DNA of 11,481 nucleotides from Discostella pseudostelligera. Taxonomy: Eukaryota; Bacillariophyta; Thalassiosirophyceae; Thalassiosirales; Thalassiosiraceae. The stretch is from NCBI GenBank assembly GCA_036940085.1, contig JALLBK010000520.1, positions 1 to 11,481 of the forward strand, read 5' to 3'. Under the pieces are notes generated by a model. That model saw only the letters and a program-made list of their open reading frames with translations, was not told the origin of the DNA and did not search any database. Below, one piece after another: positions 7,767-11,481 of this stretch. Within the stretch, counting starts at the first letter, position 1. Every line of letters begins with the position of its first letter. The translations under genes and the position numbers were made by a program.

Positions 7767-8460
7767 GATGATGGGTCGCCTAAGTATTCTCGAATTATTG
7801 CCGGAGTATTTCAACTGTTTTGATGGACACTTCAAAAATTCGAGTCCCTACACAGCAGACACGTCAATGGAATATATGTCGGATTCCCCCAACTTAATAC
7901 ATTGTTCAGCTTCTTTATCTACTAGTTTTCGGAATGCGGATGGTACATTCCAATGACAAACATCAAGACCGTATCATGTGGATCTTTGAAATCTTAGGCC
8001 TTGGCGGCTGATGCAGCCCGAACAACATAAACTATGAATCCATCATCCGTCATTCGCAGCCAATCTTTTGAGAGTTGGGGTGTCACCCAAAGTATAGTTG
8101 TATGTAAATTTGGATATTCGCGCTGATAATGATAGGAGTATTGATAAGTAGTATTTGATATTTCAAGGCTATTGAATGTGAGGGGAAGATTGAAAATAAA
8201 TTTAGATAGCACTAAATTCAAAGATTCGAAACTCCACAGTTTCCTAGGCGTACCGTACTACCTATCTACGTGTCGTACAAGTTGGTACAGGTTGGTACAA
8301 GTACCGGCCTCCACCTTCCACCTGGCGGCCTTTTCTTGTTTGGCGCTCACATACATGAGTTCCTTCGTGCCTTGGTATGCGAATGTATCGCTCAAGTTCT
8401 GTCTCGACACCGTTCGCAGTTCTCACCAACATCGAAGCAGCAAAGCCAAAAAGGGCAACC
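7767..8460. promoter_or_regulatory. Divergent promoter region of the MYB-ANK-HDAC and TBC-TLDc genes
   Basis: These 694 bases separate two divergent start codons. Near the right-hand gene there is a run of related GTAC-containing words between 8248 and 8305, including GTTGGTACAGGTTGGTACAA, a 10-base unit repeated twice. I recognise no named regulatory element or TATA box. A possible small minus-strand coding frame (7994-8221) lies inside and is listed separately. If it is not real, the region is simply a long shared promoter. Confidence 0.45.
7994..8221 (-). CDS. Possible small open reading frame, unassigned
   Basis: A 75-residue frame whose last 40 or so residues (from REYPNLHTTILWVTPQL to GFIVYVVRAASAAKA) have a balanced, protein-like make-up. 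The first 30 are Asn/Tyr/Ser-rich and read like translated AT-rich spacer. TTATCAG just before the Arg codon could be a splice acceptor, so the tail might be the last exon of a gene with an upstream exon that I cannot find. I recognise no domain. Chance is a fair alternative. Confidence 0.2.
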   Translation of the reverse strand: MNLVLSKFIFNLPLTFNSLEISNTTYQYSYHYQREYPNLHTTILWVTPQLSKDWLRMTDDGFIVYVVRAASAAKA

Positions 8461-10906
8461 ATGAATTCCGCCCAGCAAGACGATGCCGACCCACTCGTAG
8501 GGTTCAATCCCCTAGACCTATTCTGTTCTTCTCATGATACCCTTCGTGGCCATGACATTGATCAATTTATACCGGCGAATTTGGGTTGGACTTCGGGTGT
8601 CGGTGGTGCTGCCGCTGCGGCGGCGGCTTCGGGCGCTGGTCAGCAACAACAGCAACAGGCTGGGCTCCCATCACCTAGTATGGCATCACAACCACGTGGT
8701 CGGGAGGAGATGCAACTACTATGTCGTCGAGGCATTCCCCCCTCATTACGATGCGCCATATGGATTATCAATGTAGTCTCGGCGGCAAATCCCAACATGT
8801 CGAAACGAGACTGTGATGAGTTTGGCACATTGCGGAAGATGCGTGTAATTGGTAAGTCTCGAAGTGATATGAACAAAAACATGTATTGCACTATTCCTAT
8901 CTGGATCAACACCTCATATTCATCATTTCTAAATAACTTGCACAAATTATTATTGGACGACGACCAGAACACGGATGGGATCTAACACTCAAATCATTAT
9001 TTCCCGACCCATCCGATTTGGAACGTGCTGAATTATTAGATTTTGGTGTTGGACTTGATAATCTCATGGATATATTATCCCATGGTGGACGATCACCCAT
9101 ACATGAAAAAGGAATACAATCAGTAACCAAGGTATTGCATGCAGCACGAGATAGTTTGGGGTTGGAATTTTGTCCATTGCTTCCCGAGATTACGTGTCTT
9201 TTGCTTTCTTTCATGCCGGTAGGTCAATACCTTGATTCTTCGTCATTTGAGTTTCGTTTCTTTGCATTAGATTTTGCAATATTCTCACTTTTGGCATTGT
9301 GCTACTTTTTACATTGATAGGAAAGTTATACCTACGCAACAATCCGTCAAATGATTCATGACGATTCCTCGTATTTTTTAGCAATTTCAAGAGTTCAACA
9401 TTTGTCATGGTGTAAGGTAAGGCGAGATTGAGAATATCGCCTATGTTCCATCATTAATTTTGCATCTGAAGTGCATGTTAATCATCTCTTTTGCACTGGA
9501 TGTATAATTATGCAGACGTTTGTTGATTTAATGAAACGATGCTTTCCACAAACCGCTCTTGTCATGGAGCAGACAGGAGCATTGAAGCCAAGTGGACTAG
9601 AACCAATACTCAAACGATTCTTTGCACCACTACTGAAACGAAAGCACGTCTTGCGTGTTATGGACATTTTTACGGGGGAGGGGTCGCATGCCATTTTTCG
9701 CATCGGGACCACCCTTTGCTGTCTGGCCCATGCCCACTTTGGCGAATCGGTTCGAGAACATTGCGATAATGCCGCCATGTTTTGGGAGGGAGTGCGAAGA
9801 TTTTCTCACTCGAAGCACTTTAAATTTGATATATTCTTGAATCATCAAGCCTACGGTGTTCAGACAAGTCTACGGATATTGACCCGGCCAATATTTCCTG
9901 GTCGAGACTTTGTGCAACGATTGATAACTAACAATGAAGCATGGGCAGAAGAGAATCAAAGCACCTTTTCGATACATGAGGATAAAAAGCCTTTGGGTCT
10001 GGTGGAAGGAAAATATCCTATTGTATTGGCAAAACATAGTCCGGAACGCTTGCAATTAGCACAGTGGCTACCACCCGCCTTACAATCCACCAAACTAGAC
10101 CTCATCTATTCGTCGAACTATCACGGACGATCATTGGAAATGTTCTACCGATGCTGTTCCTCTGCAAAACACACAATCACCATAATGGAAGTTTTGGGTA
10201 CCGGTGTTGTCATTGGTATGTATGCTACCCAAACATGGCACCATAATCCGGATGGATACGGAGATGGGGAGTGCTTCCTGTTCCGATTGAAACCGAATCC
10301 AGAATGCTTTCGGTATAAAACTGGATCTACTCATGTCGCATCCTTCGATGAAGCGGAAGAGAGTGCAAGTTTCTTGGAAGATGCGGGACAGTTGATGATC
10401 AGTAGTCGAGAATTCATTTCGATGGGTGTTGGTGAAGATGGAGCAAGGTTGGTATCGTGTGCATCGTGCGTTATAACGAGACTTTCCACATTCCATGAAC
10501 TAACTGTCTGATTGTCGTACTCACTCCTGTAGTGGACTCCGCTTGAATTACGATCTAACCCGAGGTTCGACTGCAAGATCTATTGGATTTGACAATGATG
10601 AACTGATTGCTAAGGGTGTCCAAGTGTTTGAAGTTGGACTCGGTACGTCGTGCAATATCCGCACATTAATGTGTTGTTCATTGTTCCTGTGGCAAATCTC
10701 ATTATTAAGGTTTACATACTTATTATTAATCATGTTCAGTCGAAGTCTACAGGTTCATTCGAGATGTTGACAACAAGCCGGTACGTCGCTGTGTTGAATA
10801 TGCCTGCGTTATTTTGACAACTAGTGTTCTCTCTGACTTCATTTTGACGTGATGCATCATCAATTAGGTTGATAAGATAGATCCGTGGAAAGGACTCTTT
10901 GACTAG
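8461..10906 (+). CDS. TBC plus TLDc domain protein, TBC1D24/Skywalker-like, seven exons
   Basis: Exons: 8461-8851, 8968-9218, 9321-9416, 9516-10447, 10533-10642, 10740-10780, 10868-10906. These join in frame to 619 residues. Residues 47-66 are low complexity (polyalanine, then six Gln). The TBC domain runs from about 86 (LCRRGIPPSLRCAIW) to about 390. Where Rab GAPs carry the IxxDxxR arginine finger and YxQ glutamine finger, this protein reads GWDLTLKSLFPD and EFCPLLPEITCLLL. Both fingers are therefore absent, as in TBC1D24/Skywalker. The TLDc domain covers about 440-600: LIYSSNYHGRSLEMFY, then TIMEVLGTGVVIGMYATQTW, GDGECFLFRL, GLRLNYDL and VQVFEV. Family proteins act in membrane trafficking, bind phosphoinositides and ARF6, and have roles in oxidative-stress protection and V-ATPase contact. 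The role here is inferred as trafficking without GAP catalysis. The start at 8461 fits a CAACCATGA context; in-frame ATGs at 8377 and 8383 would add up to 28 residues. The last two exons are only 41 and 39 nt. Confidence 0.87.
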
Positions 10907-11318
10907 ACGATTCTTGGAAAGGCACATCATCGAATTATTTGGTAGGAGTAGATGTTCTTTAATCAAATAAGCAATTGCTATCGTAATAGGAGTAGTATCA
11001 TGATGGAGGAGCACACTCCCATTGGATGAGGGAGAGCGGTGGCCGGCCGGCATAAGTAGGGCGGCATGCAGGATGATGAATGATGAAGCCTTGAGCGCCA
11101 CGTGTAAGTATGACCAGTCGAGTCGTCATGTCTCCCGCCAAATTACTGTGTAAAAAAGATGAGTCGAGTCGTCGACCTTCTCCCGCCAAATCTTTGCCAC
11201 AGAGTCTCCCGCCAAATCTTTGGATGCGCCATTTTTTCTCGTGGTGTTGTGTGTGGGAGCATGAAAAGGTGCACGAGATAGAGAGATTGCACGAAGATCC
11301 TAAGATAGATCGAGGTGG
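10907..11318. promoter_or_regulatory. Spacer and likely promoter upstream of the right-edge gene
   Basis: This 412-base stretch holds the 3' UTR of the TBC-TLDc gene and, to its right, three E2F-like boxes (11131-11222). At 11044-11051 there is the GC palindrome GGCCGGCC. The minus-strand frames crossing it (10736-11101 and 10998-11381) show no domain and overlap exons of the TBC-TLDc gene or the E2F cluster, so I do not call them. Confidence 0.45.
11131..11222. promoter_or_regulatory. Cluster of three E2F-like boxes
   Basis: TCTCCCGCCAAAT occurs at 11131-11143, 11179-11191 and 11205-11217, all in the same orientation. The last two extend to an identical 18-mer, TCTCCCGCCAAATCTTTG, spaced 26 bases apart. 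On the minus strand each gives TTTGGCGGGA, matching the E2F/DP consensus (TTTSSCGC in animals, WTTSSCSS in plants). The motif AGTCGAGTCGTC also repeats at 11116-11127 and 11162-11173, so the array may have grown by local duplication. Sites of this kind drive S-phase genes in plants and animals. The likely target is the rightward gene starting at 11319 or 11433. Confidence 0.6.
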
Positions 11319-11481
11319 ATGACGGACATCAATCCAAGCAAAGGCAACGAGCTCAGTATCGTTATCGTCCCTATCGTCCACCCAACGAACCCTTGCACCG
11401 TCATCTTCTCGTCATCCTCCTCCCTAATCATCATGAAGAGCAACAGTCTCGAACCAATGCCACCGTCGCTAGCCGCAGGAG
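11319..11481 (+). CDS. Possible 5' end of a gene cut by the window edge
   Basis: From ATG at 11319 the frame stays open to the right edge (54 codons). A second in-frame ATG at 11433 would give MKSNSLEPMPPSLAAG and leaves the upstream part as a 5' UTR. The residues before the second ATG are hydrophobic and Ser-rich (IVIVPIV, FSSSSSLII), while those after it look like an ordinary disordered N-terminus. I slightly favour 11433. The product cannot be told. The E2F-like cluster about 100-300 bases upstream hints at a cell-cycle or DNA-replication gene, by inference only. Confidence 0.4.
   Translation, partial: MTDINPSKGNELSIVIVPIVHPTNPCTVIFSSSSSLIIMKSNSLEPMPPSLAAG

Noticed and set aside
8262..8507. 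81-codon minus-strand frame over the TBC-TLDc start
   Set aside because: Overlaps the start and first codons of a well-supported gene and shows no motif.
10781..10857. Read-through of TBC-TLDc exon 6 to a stop at about 10857
   Set aside because: A strong GTACGT donor at 10781 and a TTAG acceptor at 10866-10867 give a short in-frame last exon ending WKGLFD. Read-through remains possible as a minor isoform.
1..11481. tRNA, rRNA, CRISPR or transposon remnants
   Set aside because: No cloverleaf, rRNA stretch, repeat-spacer array, transposase motif or long terminal repeat was seen on either strand by eye.

Overview
This is nuclear DNA from a photosynthetic stramenopile, most likely a diatom. The main evidence is a fucoxanthin/chlorophyll a/c-binding protein gene whose product has the ASAFAP signal-peptide junction used to enter secondary red plastids. 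A second protein carries a similar N-terminus. The genes have short GT-AG introns (55 to 152 nt) and are closely packed on both strands. I cannot name the species.

Layout, left to right: (1) 78-560 (+), a small protein with a glycine-rich hydrophobic pair. (2) 1025-1775 (-), the light-harvesting protein gene, two exons. (3) 1776-2213, a shared divergent promoter with three CCCGCC-type (E2F-like) boxes and a perfect TGACGTCA. (4) 2214-2813 (+), a predicted plastid protein with one C-terminal membrane span. (5) 2814-3391, a spacer between convergent genes. (6) 3392-7766 (-), a six-exon gene that I reconstruct as a 1308-residue protein joining a SHAQKYF-type MYB DNA-binding domain, ankyrin repeats and a complete class II histone deacetylase. 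(7) 7767-8460, a second divergent promoter region. (8) 8461-10906 (+), a seven-exon gene that I reconstruct as a 619-residue TBC plus TLDc protein of the TBC1D24/Skywalker kind. (9) 10907-11318, a spacer with three more E2F-like boxes. (10) 11319 to the right edge (+), the possible start of a truncated gene.

The standout is the MYB-ankyrin-HDAC gene. All five of its splice junctions can be placed so that the reading frame stays open, and the deacetylase keeps its zinc ligands and catalytic Tyr. It would be a chromatin repressor that carries its own DNA-binding domain. One caution matters: the intron joining the MYB exon to the rest holds the only ambiguous base of the window (7082), flanked by identical 14-bp repeats. 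That is the mark of an assembly join.

The genes form no operon. The structure is two divergent pairs, LHC with the plastid membrane protein and MYB-ANK-HDAC with TBC-TLDc, each sharing a compact promoter region. Exon boundaries were read by eye from splice consensus, frame and domain continuity, and no transcript data were available.
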